From NCBI GenBank assembly GCA_016790625.1, contig JAEUNB010000284.1, positions 1 to 38,783 on the forward strand: a stretch of DNA of 38,783 nucleotides, written 5' to 3'. The DNA is from Betaproteobacteria bacterium. GTDB taxonomy: Bacteria > Pseudomonadota > Gammaproteobacteria > Burkholderiales > Usitatibacteraceae. The first letter of the stretch is position 1; every line of letters starts with the position of its first letter. A model generated the notes under the pieces. The model saw nothing but the letters and a program-made list of their open reading frames with translations, did not search any database and was not told the DNA's origin. Positions 1 through 8,574 of this stretch are shown here, piece by piece. The position numbers were made by a program, and so were the translations under genes.

Positions 1-461
1 CAGTGGCGGAGGCGCTTTCGCGCCCCCGCTCCTAGGTCACAAGGTAGATTACTGAAAGCACGAAACAGAGAGCGACTCTGAGACATGCGGCTACGTCTAT
101 CTTCACCTGCACGGTTATTCGCTTGTTCATGATTTTGGGTCATTAGAGGCGACTAACTGGGGCCCCAATCAATCGCGTTACGGTTGATTGGTTATGGCAG
201 TTACGAAGAGCGCGGCGGCCAAATGGCGGGCGCGGCGATTCTTGGCTGCCTACGATAGTGGCGGCCAACCACTACCGGGGATTGCCAAGGTCGGCGCTCA
301 TCTGCGGGCCTTGGCTCCCAATCCTATCCAACGGGCATGTTATGCCTAAAACGAGGGCTTAACTTGTCCAGCTATCTATATGATTACCCAATAATGCCCG
401 GAAATCCGCACCAGTACTTGGGTTTTGCTGGTTTATGCTGGAATCCGCCCGCCACAAACCC
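1..461. other. Gene-free stretch at the left edge
   Basis: No reading frame here looks like a real gene. Visible structures are an 8-bp inverted repeat, CCAATCAA at 165-172 and TTGATTGG at 184-191, and a half copy of the dispersed hairpin family near 398-426, annotated separately. The stretch lies downstream of the leftward DUF1501 gene and may continue into a gene outside the window. Confidence 0.5.
398..426. repeat. Degenerate half copy of the dispersed hairpin family
   Basis: The stretch CCGGAAATCCGCACCAGTAC followed by TTGGGTTTT matches the 3' arm of the hairpin at 5942-5997 (GGAAAGCCGCGCCAGTACTT then GG). No good complementary 5' arm is visible just upstream, so this looks like a decayed or single-arm copy. 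It lies 36 bp beyond the stop codon of the leftward DUF1501 gene. Confidence 0.45.
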
Positions 462-1841
462 TCAGACCATAAACCCCAAATTCGCCGTCGGGAACCGCGA
501 CAGATTTGGAAACACCGCATTCAGATCCGCGCCACCAACGCCGAACCACTGCGCCATCGTCGCCGCATATTGATCGACCGAGGTAGTTGGTATCCATGTT
601 CCTTTGCCGACATCGTCGGGGCCATCGACCACATGCGTGGGAAAGGTGCCGTACATGGCGTTGCCCTTCACCGCGCCGCCGACGACCAAGTGATGGCTGC
701 CCCAGGCGTGATCGGAACCCTTGCCGTTGGTGACGAAGTTTCGATTGAAGTCGCTGGCGGTGAAGGCGGTGACGTTCTCGGCCATGTTGATTTCGGCGGT
801 GGCGTTGTAGAACGCCGTCATCGATGCCGATACATCGCCGAGTAATTCATTCTGCCGCTGCAGTTGATCTTCCCCGTGGGTGTCGAAGCCGCCGATGGCG
901 GCAAAGAACACCTGCCGCTTGGCGCCGAACGCGGTGCGCGCGACGATCAGCCGCGCGATCATGCGCATCGCCTGGCCGAGGCCGGTGTTAGGGAACGCGG
1001 TAGTGAAGGGCGAAGCACCATTGAGCGCGGTCGAGATCTGTTTCTGGTTGGTGATAGCGCCGGAGAGAATGTCCAGCCACACGCCGTCCATCACGTTCAC
1101 GCGCGTGGCCGATTGACCCAGCATGCGCTGTATGCCGGTGGATAGCGGCTGCGTCTCGGTACTGGTCTCGTAGAAGTCGAGGCCGAACTGACCCGAGGGG
1201 GATACCGGGAATGAGCGGATGGTATCGCCGGAAAGAAAGGTCGAATTACCCGCCACTGACATACAGGTGGTGAGGCTGCCGGATTGATTCAGCGCAGCGA
1301 CGCGATCGCCCAGACGGCCGCCCCATCCGGAACGCACCGAGTTGTCGGCCATCGAGGTGTTCCACAGGAATTGTTGATCGCTGTGCGAATAGAGATTGGC
1401 GGGGCGTTGCACGCTGCCGCTGTTGTACTGCGCTTTGGTGATTGGCGCAGCGAGCGTACCGACATTGACCACTGCCGCAGCCTTGCCGGCGTTGAACAGG
1501 CCCTGCAGTCCGGCCATCGAAGGATGCAAGCCGAATTCGCGACCCTGCACATTGGTCGGTTTGATCGACAGCGTCTGGTCGCGATTGATTGCCAGCACGC
1601 CGCGCGGACCAGCGTAACGCGTGTGGTCCGCAGGGTCACGCGGGATGATCATATTGTTGGCGTCGTTGCCGCCAAACAGGAACACGCACACCAGCGCGCG
1701 GTAGTCGTCGCCGGCGGCGAGATTGACCACGTTCTGCAGCGCGGCGTGCGCGTTCTGCGCCGACAGCGGCACGATGGCCGGCAACAACAGGCCGGTAGAT
1801 GTTTTCAGGAACTGGCGACGCGAATGGTTTCGGCTTGTCAT
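462..1841 (-). CDS. DUF1501 family Tat-exported protein
   Basis: The protein of 459 aa begins with a twin-arginine signal: SRRQFLK near residues 7-13, a hydrophobic stretch (GLLLPAIVPLSA) and a likely AHA cleavage site. This predicts folded export to the periplasm. The rest matches the DUF1501 pattern, including the early VCVFLFGGNDANNMIIP motif and GGFDTHGEDQ, HAWGSHH and GTFP further on. DUF1501 proteins are distantly related to the sulfatase/alkaline-phosphatase fold; their role is not established. I chose the second ATG (1841) over the one at 1847 because AAGGGG lies 7 nt upstream of 1841 but only 1 nt from 1847. The gene starts within 12 bp of the stop of the DUF1800 gene, so the two are surely co-transcribed. 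Confidence 0.85.
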   Translation of the reverse strand: MTSRNHSRRQFLKTSTGLLLPAIVPLSAQNAHAALQNVVNLAAGDDYRALVCVFLFGGNDANNMIIPRDPADHTRYAGPRGVLAINRDQTLSIKPTNVQGREFGLHPSMAGLQGLFNAGKAAAVVNVGTLAAPITKAQYNSGSVQRPANLYSHSDQQFLWNTSMADNSVRSGWGGRLGDRVAALNQSGSLTTCMSVAGNSTFLSGDTIRSFPVSPSGQFGLDFYETSTETQPLSTGIQRMLGQSATRVNVMDGVWLDILSGAITNQKQISTALNGASPFTTAFPNTGLGQAMRMIARLIVARTAFGAKRQVFFAAIGGFDTHGEDQLQRQNELLGDVSASMTAFYNATAEINMAENVTAFTASDFNRNFVTNGKGSDHAWGSHHLVVGGAVKGNAMYGTFPTHVVDGPDDVGKGTWIPTTSVDQYAATMAQWFGVGGADLNAVFPNLSRFPTANLGFMV

Positions 1842-1852
1842 GTTCATTCCCC

Positions 1853-4800
1853 TTATTTCTGGATCACAAAGTCAGACGACAGCGCGAACAACGTGAGCGC
1901 GGTGCGCACGCGCCAGGTGCGGTCCGAGTCGCGGTTGTTGAATGGCACCGAAGTAACGGCGTCGATCATCACCTGCCGCGTACCTGCACTCAGGTTGCCG
2001 TAGGTGAGCAGGCCGGAAAGGTGATCGACCAGCGCAGCCGGATTGTTGGCCAGTGCCTTTACTTCCGTGAGATTCAGCTTCTGGCGCGAGTCGCCCGAGC
2101 CGTAGCCTTCGTTTTTGACCAACTCGTAGAAGAAGTTGGCGGTACCGACCGTCTGGATCTCGTTGGTGATCTGGAATTCTGGCGCCACCATCGCCGCCTG
2201 TGCCAGCTTGCCCGGCCGCGTGTACGACGGCGAGAAGAAGTTGAACACCGACGGTGACAAGAGCGGACTTTGGCCGAGCGCGTCATCGGCGCTGTCCAGA
2301 TAGTGGATGTTGTTGCGACCGTTGACCGACGTGGCGTTGAACGCACGCAGGATATTGGCGAAGCGGATTACCGGTTCGCGCTGTTTGCCGAACTTGGCGT
2401 CGGCTATCAGCGCGCTGTTACGCGCATCGGGATCGGTCAGCACGGCTTTGATCACCGCACCCAGATCGCCACGCACGCCGCGGCCATTGTTATCAAACAC
2501 CGCCGAGATGCGAGCAATGTACGCAGGCGACGGATTGGAGGTGACGAAGCGCTGGATCAGCTGGCGGCCAATGAACGGGCCGACATTGGGATGATTGGCG
2601 ATATTGTCCAGCGCGTCGCTCAGATCTTTCTGCGGTGTCTGGCCGGCCGGCAGCACCACGCCATTCAGCAGCTTCTTGGTGCCGGGTTCGTGTTTGCTGG
2701 GGAAGGCAATCATCGGTTGCGTCCAGCTTTCTTCCGGCCGGTCGAATTTCTTCGGGTTGTTCGGATCGTTGCCGAAGAAGGTCCAGCCGGTGAAGGCGCG
2801 GGCGAAGCCTTTTACCGTGCCTTCGTCGTAGGTCGCCAGCGGTACGCCATTGCCATCGAGCTTGCGTGAACCGTCGGGGTTGAGCTGATACAAGCCAACC
2901 GAGAACAGCTGCAGCACCTCGCGCGCATAGTTCTCGTTCGGGAACTTGTTCTTGCCGTCCTCCTTCTCGCTGCCCAGCATGTTGAGGTAGTAGCCCATCG
3001 CCGGATTCAGCGTCACCGCGCCCAGCAGTTCGCGATAGGTGCCGAAGGCGCGCGTGTTGAGCAGGTCCATATAGGTGGACATCGCGTCGGGTTCGAGGTC
3101 GGGCGCGATGTTGGAGATCACCATGATTTCCGACAGCGCGAAGCTCATGCGCGCGCGCAACTCATCCTGCCCCGTAAGCCACTGCTGCCAGATCGCCTCG
3201 TAGGAATCCTCTTCGGCGTAATACGCCTTGCCTTTCTCCGCCAGGCGCCGCGCCTTCGCGGCATCGATATAGGCCATGTGCGAATCCGCCGGCCGCGCGA
3301 GTTGCTCGTCGATCCAGGCTGGAATGCCGATCGCTTTCACACGTTCGACGCTGGCTGCCTTGGGACCAAACGTGGCCTGCGTGAGGAAGCGCGCCGGCTC
3401 GCTGAATACCGCCGTAGTGGGCGGTGCGGTCACGACAAAATCGACGCTCGATGTTGCTGTGCCACCAGCAGTGACGACCACGATGCGTCCGCTGGCCGCG
3501 TTCAACGGCACGGTGGCCTGCAATGATGTTGCGGTGACATTGGTAATCGCCGTGCTGGCGACGCCATTGAATCGTACGGCACTGGCACCGGTGAGATTTG
3601 TACCGGTTAGCGTGACTACTGCGCCCGCCGCGCCACTGGTGGGCGCAAAACTGGCGATGGTTGGTGGCGGCGCGGCAGTGACCGTGAAGCTGGTGCTGGA
3701 GGTGACGCTGCCCGCCGGTGTCACGATGGTGATCTTGCCGCTGCTGGCGTTGTTCGGCACGGCGGCCTGCAATGACGTGGCGGTGACGTTGCTGATTGTG
3801 CTGCTGGTGGTGCCATTGAATTTGACCGAAGTCGCGCCGGTGAGATTGGTGCCGGTGATGGTGACCACGCTGCCGATTACACCGCTCTGCGGTTCGAAGC
3901 TGGCGATGGTGGGCGTTGATGTCGGCGGTGATGAGGTCACGACAAAATCGCTGCCCGAGGTCGCGCTGCCGCCTGTCGTAACAACGACAATCTTGCCGCT
4001 GGTGGCGCCTGTGGGCACGGTAGCCTGCAGCACGCTGGAGGAAACCTTGTTGACGTTGCTCGATGCGACACCATTAAATTTCACGGTGCTGCCCGGCAGG
4101 AAATTGCTGCCGTTGATGGTGACCATGGTGCCGGCGGCGGCGCTGGCAGGCGCGAAGCTGGTGACGGTTGGCGCGCCGGCCGGCACCGGGGCAGAAGGAA
4201 TTGACGGCGGCGTGGTGGGCGTGCCGGTGGCGGTGGAGCCGGGCGGCAAGACATAACCAACGATGCCGACATTGCGCCAGCCGAATTTGCCGATCAGGAA
4301 GTCCTTGCTTGGCGACTTGAGCGTGTAGACATTCAATTTCAAGCCGTCATGCGCGACGCGATACAGCGCGACCAGACCGCTGGCTGGTTGGCCGCCCACG
4401 TAACCCAGCACGCCATCCTGCTGCCAACCCTGGCTGCGCAGGCTCGCGACTTCGCCGGCATCGGTGGTCAGCACTGTGCGGCCCATGCCGGGTAGGGTCA
4501 GCTTGTTCAAAGCGAGAACGGGCTGGCCTTCGATCGCACCCGCGTCCATTTTCACCATGAACTTGGCATCGTCGCTGCGCCATCCAGCCGCCACGGTGCC
4601 GTTGAGGCCGTAGCCATAGCTGCCGGTATAAGGCGAATAGGAAAGATAAACCGGCGCCCAGTTGGCGGGATTGACGCTTTGCGCAAATGCGGTTGCGCAG
4701 GTCAGCAGCCAGAACGCAATCACATTTGCCAACAGCACCCAGCTGACTACGCGCCAGATACGCCGCTGGCTTTTGTCCGCAGAAAGATTGCAATCGTAGT

Positions 4801-4876
4801 CGCCGCTCAAGTCGTTCTGCCTGCGGCCATGAAACGGTGCGAGACCGTCCCATTCCTGATGGATCGGTTGTGCCAT
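1853..4876 (-). CDS. DUF1800 family protein with three IPT/TIG domains
   Basis: A large exported protein of 1007 aa. Near residues 41-66 is a single hydrophobic segment ending in ATAFAQS, a signal peptide or anchor preceded by about 40 cytoplasmic residues. Residues 67-210 form an unassigned region with GW-type motifs (GWQQDGVLGYV, LYRV). Three IPT/TIG immunoglobulin-like domains follow at about 236-314, 322-400 and 405-483, each starting TxxSFxPxS or similar. The C-terminal half from about 492 is DUF1800 (RFLTQATFGP at its start; NYAREVLQLFSVGLY and RAFTGWTF inside). The function of DUF1800 is unknown; pairing with DUF1501 is common. The start at 4876 is preferred to an in-frame ATG 99 bp upstream because AAGGGGA sits 5 nt before it. 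Confidence 0.85.
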   Translation of the reverse strand: MAQPIHQEWDGLAPFHGRRQNDLSGDYDCNLSADKSQRRIWRVVSWVLLANVIAFWLLTCATAFAQSVNPANWAPVYLSYSPYTGSYGYGLNGTVAAGWRSDDAKFMVKMDAGAIEGQPVLALNKLTLPGMGRTVLTTDAGEVASLRSQGWQQDGVLGYVGGQPASGLVALYRVAHDGLKLNVYTLKSPSKDFLIGKFGWRNVGIVGYVLPPGSTATGTPTTPPSIPSAPVPAGAPTVTSFAPASAAAGTMVTINGSNFLPGSTVKFNGVASSNVNKVSSSVLQATVPTGATSGKIVVVTTGGSATSGSDFVVTSSPPTSTPTIASFEPQSGVIGSVVTITGTNLTGATSVKFNGTTSSTISNVTATSLQAAVPNNASSGKITIVTPAGSVTSSTSFTVTAAPPPTIASFAPTSGAAGAVVTLTGTNLTGASAVRFNGVASTAITNVTATSLQATVPLNAASGRIVVVTAGGTATSSVDFVVTAPPTTAVFSEPARFLTQATFGPKAASVERVKAIGIPAWIDEQLARPADSHMAYIDAAKARRLAEKGKAYYAEEDSYEAIWQQWLTGQDELRARMSFALSEIMVISNIAPDLEPDAMSTYMDLLNTRAFGTYRELLGAVTLNPAMGYYLNMLGSEKEDGKNKFPNENYAREVLQLFSVGLYQLNPDGSRKLDGNGVPLATYDEGTVKGFARAFTGWTFFGNDPNNPKKFDRPEESWTQPMIAFPSKHEPGTKKLLNGVVLPAGQTPQKDLSDALDNIANHPNVGPFIGRQLIQRFVTSNPSPAYIARISAVFDNNGRGVRGDLGAVIKAVLTDPDARNSALIADAKFGKQREPVIRFANILRAFNATSVNGRNNIHYLDSADDALGQSPLLSPSVFNFFSPSYTRPGKLAQAAMVAPEFQITNEIQTVGTANFFYELVKNEGYGSGDSRQKLNLTEVKALANNPAALVDHLSGLLTYGNLSAGTRQVMIDAVTSVPFNNRDSDRTWRVRTALTLFALSSDFVIQK
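3428..4171 (-). repeat. Three tandem IPT/TIG-coding repeats
   Basis: This part of the DUF1800 gene encodes three consecutive domains of about 80 residues that align with each other. All share a TxxSFxPxSG-like opening, a VTITGTNLTG-like strand, a VKFNG motif, SLQATVP and a closing FxVT. Units 2 and 3 are the closest pair. Internal duplication is the simplest explanation. Confidence 0.8.
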
Positions 4877-5272
4877 ATCTGTCCCCTTTTGCTTGTTCAG
4901 GCGGAAATCATTCCGCCGTGGGAACACCGTTGCAGTCGCCATGCCAACTTTTAACCTTTTGAAAACAAAGGACAAATATCGAGGCTGCGGGAAACAGGCG
5001 TTGCTGTTGCCCGACGCATCCGGATGCCCAGCTTTAACTTATTGTTTTATATGATGAAAAGATGTATCCGCGCGACGACAATCGCAATCCGGTATAGCTG
5101 AAAAACTTTGGTGAGCGAGCACTGGCACCCGGCGTGCGGGTTTGCTAGCAACACAGCGATTTGAAATCGTGGCGAAATAAATTGACCGCTTGAAGTTTGC
5201 CTTTGACCGGGCGAATCCGGCCATGAGACCGGATCGCGCGGTGATGAAAGATTTCAACCACGGAGCCTTCCC
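4877..5272. other. Intergenic stretch between divergent genes
   Basis: About 400 bp between the leftward DUF1800 gene and the rightward gene at 5273. It includes a short palindrome GCATCCGGATGC near 5017-5028 and an AT-rich patch near 5040-5060. I see no convincing promoter matching the consensus for either gene, and no RNA gene. Confidence 0.5.
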
Positions 5273-5938
5273 ATGCTGCTTGATCTGATCGAGAACCAAC
5301 TGATTGCCAATCGCCTGCCGCTGGTCGCCGTCTCGCTCGCGGCGGTGCCGCACTCCAACACCCCTACTGTGCTGACGCTGCACTGGCACGGTTTTGTCGA
5401 AGTCAAGTTGAGCGATGAATCCGAGACGGTGGCCTACCAGCCGGTGCCGAGCTCGGCACTGCAGGTGAATGAACGCTGGGACCGGTTGAACGAGCTCGAT
5501 TACGACGCGCTGGAAACGGCATGGGAATTGGGCGCATGGAATCTGGAGCGGGTCGAAGCGCGGCCGTTCGTGCGGCCCGGTGCCGACAGCGGCGAGACCA
5601 TCGCCGGCATGCATGCGTTTGGCGTCTCACCGCTGGCGATCGAGGGCGATTCGCCGTTCGTGGCCGACGTGCCGGATGGCGATGACTTGATTGATGCAGC
5701 CGGTCGCAGTGGCTATGTGCAATGGCTGTTTCGCCCGGTGCGCGGTGGGCTTTGGTCCGAGGTCGCCGACGATCTCACACTGGAGCCGGGTGGTTACCGC
5801 AACCCGCCGTGTCCCTTGTTAAGCGAAGCGCCGCAGTTGCGGCAGAGCGGGCGCGAGCGGCGCTGGAATTACCAGTTTGGGCGCAGCAACAAACTCGGCT
5901 TTGATCGTCGCGCAAAACCCGCGGAGCCATCGGCCTGA
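5273..5938 (+). CDS. Hypothetical protein, family not recognised
   Basis: The protein is 221 aa, acidic and probably cytoplasmic, with no signal peptide or membrane segment. I do not recognise the family. Visible features are an N-terminal leucine-rich helix (MLLDLIENQLIANRLPLV), a tryptophan-rich middle (LHWHGF, ERWDRL, WELGAWNLERV), a central DGDDLIDAAG stretch, and an arginine-rich C-terminus. The start is supported by GGAG 8 nt upstream of the ATG. The overlapping opposite-strand frame (5039-5614) lacks such support. It is a single gene, with a copy of the dispersed hairpin just behind its stop codon and the LysE gene converging on it. Confidence 0.7.
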   Translation: MLLDLIENQLIANRLPLVAVSLAAVPHSNTPTVLTLHWHGFVEVKLSDESETVAYQPVPSSALQVNERWDRLNELDYDALETAWELGAWNLERVEARPFVRPGADSGETIAGMHAFGVSPLAIEGDSPFVADVPDGDDLIDAAGRSGYVQWLFRPVRGGLWSEVADDLTLEPGGYRNPPCPLLSEAPQLRQSGRERRWNYQFGRSNKLGFDRRAKPAEPSA

Positions 5939-5941
5939 AAT

Positions 5942-5997
5942 CCAGCATTGGTGCGGCTTTCCAAGGCATTGCTCCGGAAAGCCGCGCCAGTACTTGG
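5942..5997. repeat. Dispersed hairpin, copy between convergent genes
   Basis: The 5' arm at 5942-5962 (CCAGCATTGGTGCGGCTTTCC less its last base) pairs with the 3' arm at 5976-5997 (GGAAAGCCGCGCCAGTAC followed by TTGG). The loop is 13 nt. It sits between the stop codon of the gene at 5273 and the stop codon of the converging LysE gene, and may act as a two-way terminator. Related copies occur near 11485, 24362 and 38665. Confidence 0.75.
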
Positions 5998-6023
5998 CCT
6001 CCGGACAGTGGCCTGTTTGTTTT

Positions 6024-6653
6024 TTATGTGCGTTCGGACAGCGCCAGTTTCACACCGAGGCCGATAAAGAACGCACCCAGCGTGCGGTTGATCCACACGC
6101 CGACCGATGACGCCGCGCCAAGGTGGCCCAGCAGGCGCGCCGATATCCACGCGACGAAAATATTCCACAGCGTGCCGTTGAGGTTGAAGATCACGCCGAG
6201 AAACAGGAATGCCGATACCTTGGTCGGGCTGGCGGCGTCGATAAATTGCGGCACGAACGCGAGGAAAAACAGCGCCACCTTCGGATTGAGTACGTTGGTG
6301 AGAAATCCCTGCCAGAAAATCTTCGATGCGCTGCTTTGCGGCAAGGCGTCAATCTGCGTAACTGAAGCACGACTGCGCAACATCGAAATTCCAACATAGA
6401 CCAGATAGGCTGCGCCGATCCATTTCACCACCGTGAACGCCATCGCCGAGGTGGCGAGGATTGCCGACAGCCCGAGTGCCGCCGCGACGATATGCACGAA
6501 GCATCCCGCGCCTATGCCGAGCGACGCCCATACCCCGGCGCGAAATCCCTGCGCCGCGCCGCGGCTCAGCACATAGATGAAATCCACCCCGGGCGTGATG
6601 TTGAGCAGCAGCCCGGAGATGATGAAGAGCAGCAGGTCGTGAGTACCAAACAT
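6024..6653 (-). CDS. LysE/RhtB family amino-acid exporter
   Basis: A polytopic inner-membrane protein of 209 aa, the usual length for LysE/RhtB exporters. The N-terminal signature is clear: LLLFIISGLLLNITPGVDFIYVL has the conserved TPG in the first membrane segment. It is followed by GFRAGVWASLGIGAG and later NPKVALFFLAFVPQF, both typical of the family. Members export amino acids such as lysine, threonine or homoserine; the substrate cannot be told here. I chose the ATG at 6653 because the family normally begins a few residues before this segment. An in-frame ATG at 6671 has AAAGGG directly against it, too close for a normal ribosome site. The gene is divergent from the OmpR-type regulator at 6899. 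Confidence 0.85.
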   Translation of the reverse strand: MFGTHDLLLFIISGLLLNITPGVDFIYVLSRGAAQGFRAGVWASLGIGAGCFVHIVAAALGLSAILATSAMAFTVVKWIGAAYLVYVGISMLRSRASVTQIDALPQSSASKIFWQGFLTNVLNPKVALFFLAFVPQFIDAASPTKVSAFLFLGVIFNLNGTLWNIFVAWISARLLGHLGAASSVGVWINRTLGAFFIGLGVKLALSERT

Positions 6654-6761
6654 GACGGGATTGTAAGACATCCCTTTGGCGTCATTCCCAATTTGTCCTA
6701 CAGCGCCTCCATCGGCCGTGTGATGCAATGGTCAACAACTGTGGACATTTGTAAACCCTTT

Positions 6762-6784
6762 GTCACCAACTGATAAATGGTGAC
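6762..6784. promoter_or_regulatory. Inverted repeat between divergent lysE-like and regulator genes
   Basis: GTCACCA at 6762-6768 and TGGTGAC at 6778-6784 form a perfect 7-bp inverted repeat separated by 9 bp. It lies in the 245-bp region between the two divergent genes, about 115 bp before the regulator. The shape suits a dimeric regulator. What binds it is unknown. Confidence 0.4.
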
Positions 6785-6898
6785 TCCATTCACACCGCGA
6801 AATCGTAACGACGACTACATTGGCGACGGATTCAATGCCGCTGCCATCGTGAAGCGGCCCAACAGTGAACAAGACACGTCTCACGGACAACAACAAAC

Positions 6899-7624
6899 AT
6901 GGATATGCAGATCAGAGAACAAAAACAACTGGTGGCCAGAGTGGCGATCATCGAGGACGATGCCACGGCCGGGGAAGCCATTGTCAAATGGGTCGAGGAA
7001 ATGGGCCATCAACCGATGCTGTTTCCGGACGCCGGCAAATTCCTTGCCGCGCGGGCTGCGCATTCGGCGTCGCTGCTGATTCTGGATTGGGGCCTGCCCG
7101 ATATGTCCGGACTGGAATTGCTGCGCCATGTGCGCGGACCGCTGCAGTGCTCGGCGCCGGCAGTTTTCTGTACCTCGCGTGGCGACGAAGCCGACGTGGT
7201 GGAAGCATTGCGCGCTGGTGCCGACGACTTCATCGTCAAACCGCTGCGCAAGCAGGAATTGCAGGCGCGTGTCAGCGCGGTTCTGCGCCGCTCGGTGGTC
7301 GAGGTCGCGGAAATGCGCGAGCTGGAAGTCGCACCTTACAAGCTGGATCTGGTGGCGCGCCGCATTCGCCTGAACGATCGCGTGGTCGAGCTGCAGAATC
7401 GCGAATATGAATTGGCGGTGTTGCTGTTCCAGAACCTGAACACGGTGGTATCGCGCGAGCGTATCGTGCAAACGCTGTGGGGCATGGAGCCGATGGAAAC
7501 TTCACGCACGCTCGATACGCACGTCAGCCGCCTGCGCCGCAAGCTGGAACTGACGCCCGCCAATGGCCTGACGCTACAGTCGGTGTATGGTCTGGGGTAT
7601 CGCCTGCAGCCGGTTTCCGCTTAA
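6899..7624 (+). CDS. OmpR/PhoB-family response regulator, orphan
   Basis: The protein of 241 aa has a receiver domain at about residues 13-130 and a winged-helix DNA-binding domain at about 140-238. The acidic pocket is E19/D20/D21, the likely phosphorylated residue is D63 (LILDWGLPD), and the conserved lysine is K114 (FIVKP). The C-terminal part has the expected RTLDTHVSRLRRKL recognition segment and a YGLGYRL wing. No histidine kinase gene is adjacent, so the partner is unknown. It may control the divergent exporter gene, which is inference from position. The start could also be the ATG two codons later; neither has a strong ribosome site. Its stop lies 11 bp from that of the converging dehydrogenase gene. 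Confidence 0.88.
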   Translation: MDMQIREQKQLVARVAIIEDDATAGEAIVKWVEEMGHQPMLFPDAGKFLAARAAHSASLLILDWGLPDMSGLELLRHVRGPLQCSAPAVFCTSRGDEADVVEALRAGADDFIVKPLRKQELQARVSAVLRRSVVEVAEMRELEVAPYKLDLVARRIRLNDRVVELQNREYELAVLLFQNLNTVVSRERIVQTLWGMEPMETSRTLDTHVSRLRRKLELTPANGLTLQSVYGLGYRLQPVSA

Positions 7625-7635
7625 GTTTTTTGACG

Positions 7636-8574
7636 CTAGGACACCGGTGTCAGCAATTTCCCGGTAGAGAGAAATTCGCGCAGGTTGGCCAGCGTTAGGT
7701 CGGCCATGGCCTGCCGCGTCTCGTGCGTGCCGCTGGCCACATGCGGCAGCAAAACAACGTTATCCAAACCAAAAAGCGCCTCTGGCACTTTCGGCTCGTG
7801 CTCAAACACATCAAGTCCCGCCCCGGCGATGCGTTTGTTCACCAGCGCATCGACCAGCGCCGCTTCGTCGATCACCGTGCCGCGCGAGATATTGATCAGA
7901 AAACCCTGCGGGCCCAATGCCTGCAGCACCTTTGCCGACACCAGCTTGTGCGTATCGGCACCCCCCGCACTTGCAACGACCAGAAAGTCCGCCCAGGACG
8001 CTAATTCCTGCGTGCTGTTGGCATAAGGAAAAGTCACGTCGCTCACGCGATGGCGATTGTGATAACGCACCTCCATGTCGAAGCCTGAAGCGCGCTTTGC
8101 AATCACTCTACCGATGCGGCCCAGCCCCAGGATGCCGAGTTTTTTTCCACTGACCCGTGTTTGCAGTGGATAGGCACCTTTCAGCCAATCGCCACGACGC
8201 ACGAATCGGTCGGAAGCCGACATTCCGCGCGCAACGTCAATCAGCAAGCCGAACGCAATATCAGCCACGCAATCGTTCAACACGTCCGGCGTATTGCTCA
8301 CCGCAATGCCGCGCCGCTTTGCAGCGTCTATGTCGATGGTGTCGTAACCGACACCGAAACTGCAGATCGCCTTTAACGCCGGCATCGCCGCCATCATCGC
8401 GTCATCAGCGCCGAAGCGAGCCGAGGTGACCAGCGCGGTGAATTCGCCGCCGCACTGTCTCAGGAATGCGTCGGCATCCGGCTCGTTGGCCAGCATATGT
8501 GCGTCGAATTCCTCCTTCAGCACTTTTTCCATCGCCGGCAACAACCGGCCTTTCTGCAGCACGCGTGGTTTCAT
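7636..8574 (-). CDS. D-2-hydroxyacid dehydrogenase, NAD(P)-dependent
   Basis: The protein of 312 aa, of usual length, belongs to the D-isomer-specific 2-hydroxyacid dehydrogenases, close in pattern to glyoxylate/hydroxypyruvate reductases. The nucleotide-binding motif is GLGRIGRVIAKR. Catalytic residues are visible as the Arg in INISRGTVIDE, the Glu in EHEPKVPE and the His in LLPHVASGT. Its ATG overlaps the stop codon of the upstream Ldh-family gene (ATGA), so translation is probably coupled. It is the last gene of the sugar-acid locus. A role in reducing glyoxylate, glycolaldehyde-derived acids or hydroxypyruvate made by the pathway is likely but not proven. Confidence 0.88.
   Translation of the reverse strand: MKPRVLQKGRLLPAMEKVLKEEFDAHMLANEPDADAFLRQCGGEFTALVTSARFGADDAMMAAMPALKAICSFGVGYDTIDIDAAKRRGIAVSNTPDVLNDCVADIAFGLLIDVARGMSASDRFVRRGDWLKGAYPLQTRVSGKKLGILGLGRIGRVIAKRASGFDMEVRYHNRHRVSDVTFPYANSTQELASWADFLVVASAGGADTHKLVSAKVLQALGPQGFLINISRGTVIDEAALVDALVNKRIAGAGLDVFEHEPKVPEALFGLDNVVLLPHVASGTHETRQAMADLTLANLREFLSTGKLLTPVS

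Noticed and set aside
194-349. Short plus-strand frame of 51 codons beginning MAVTKSAAAKWRARR
   Set aside because: No ribosome site and no family match. The sequence is Ala/Arg-rich, as chance frames in GC-rich DNA are.
3276-4256. 326-codon open frame on the plus strand across the IPT repeats
   Set aside because: It is opposite the DUF1800 gene, and its Val/Thr/Pro-rich repetitive sequence only mirrors the IPT-coding repeats. There is no ribosome site.
5039-5614. 191-codon minus-strand frame overlapping the hypothetical gene at 5273
   Set aside because: The plus-strand frame has a ribosome site and a normal composition. This one is His/Arg/Gln-rich and unsupported.
7639-7650. Palindrome GACACCGGTGTC between convergent genes as a terminator
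   Set aside because: It lies within the last codons of the D-2-hydroxyacid dehydrogenase gene and the T-run (7625-7630) is on the wrong side for a terminator in the rightward direction.
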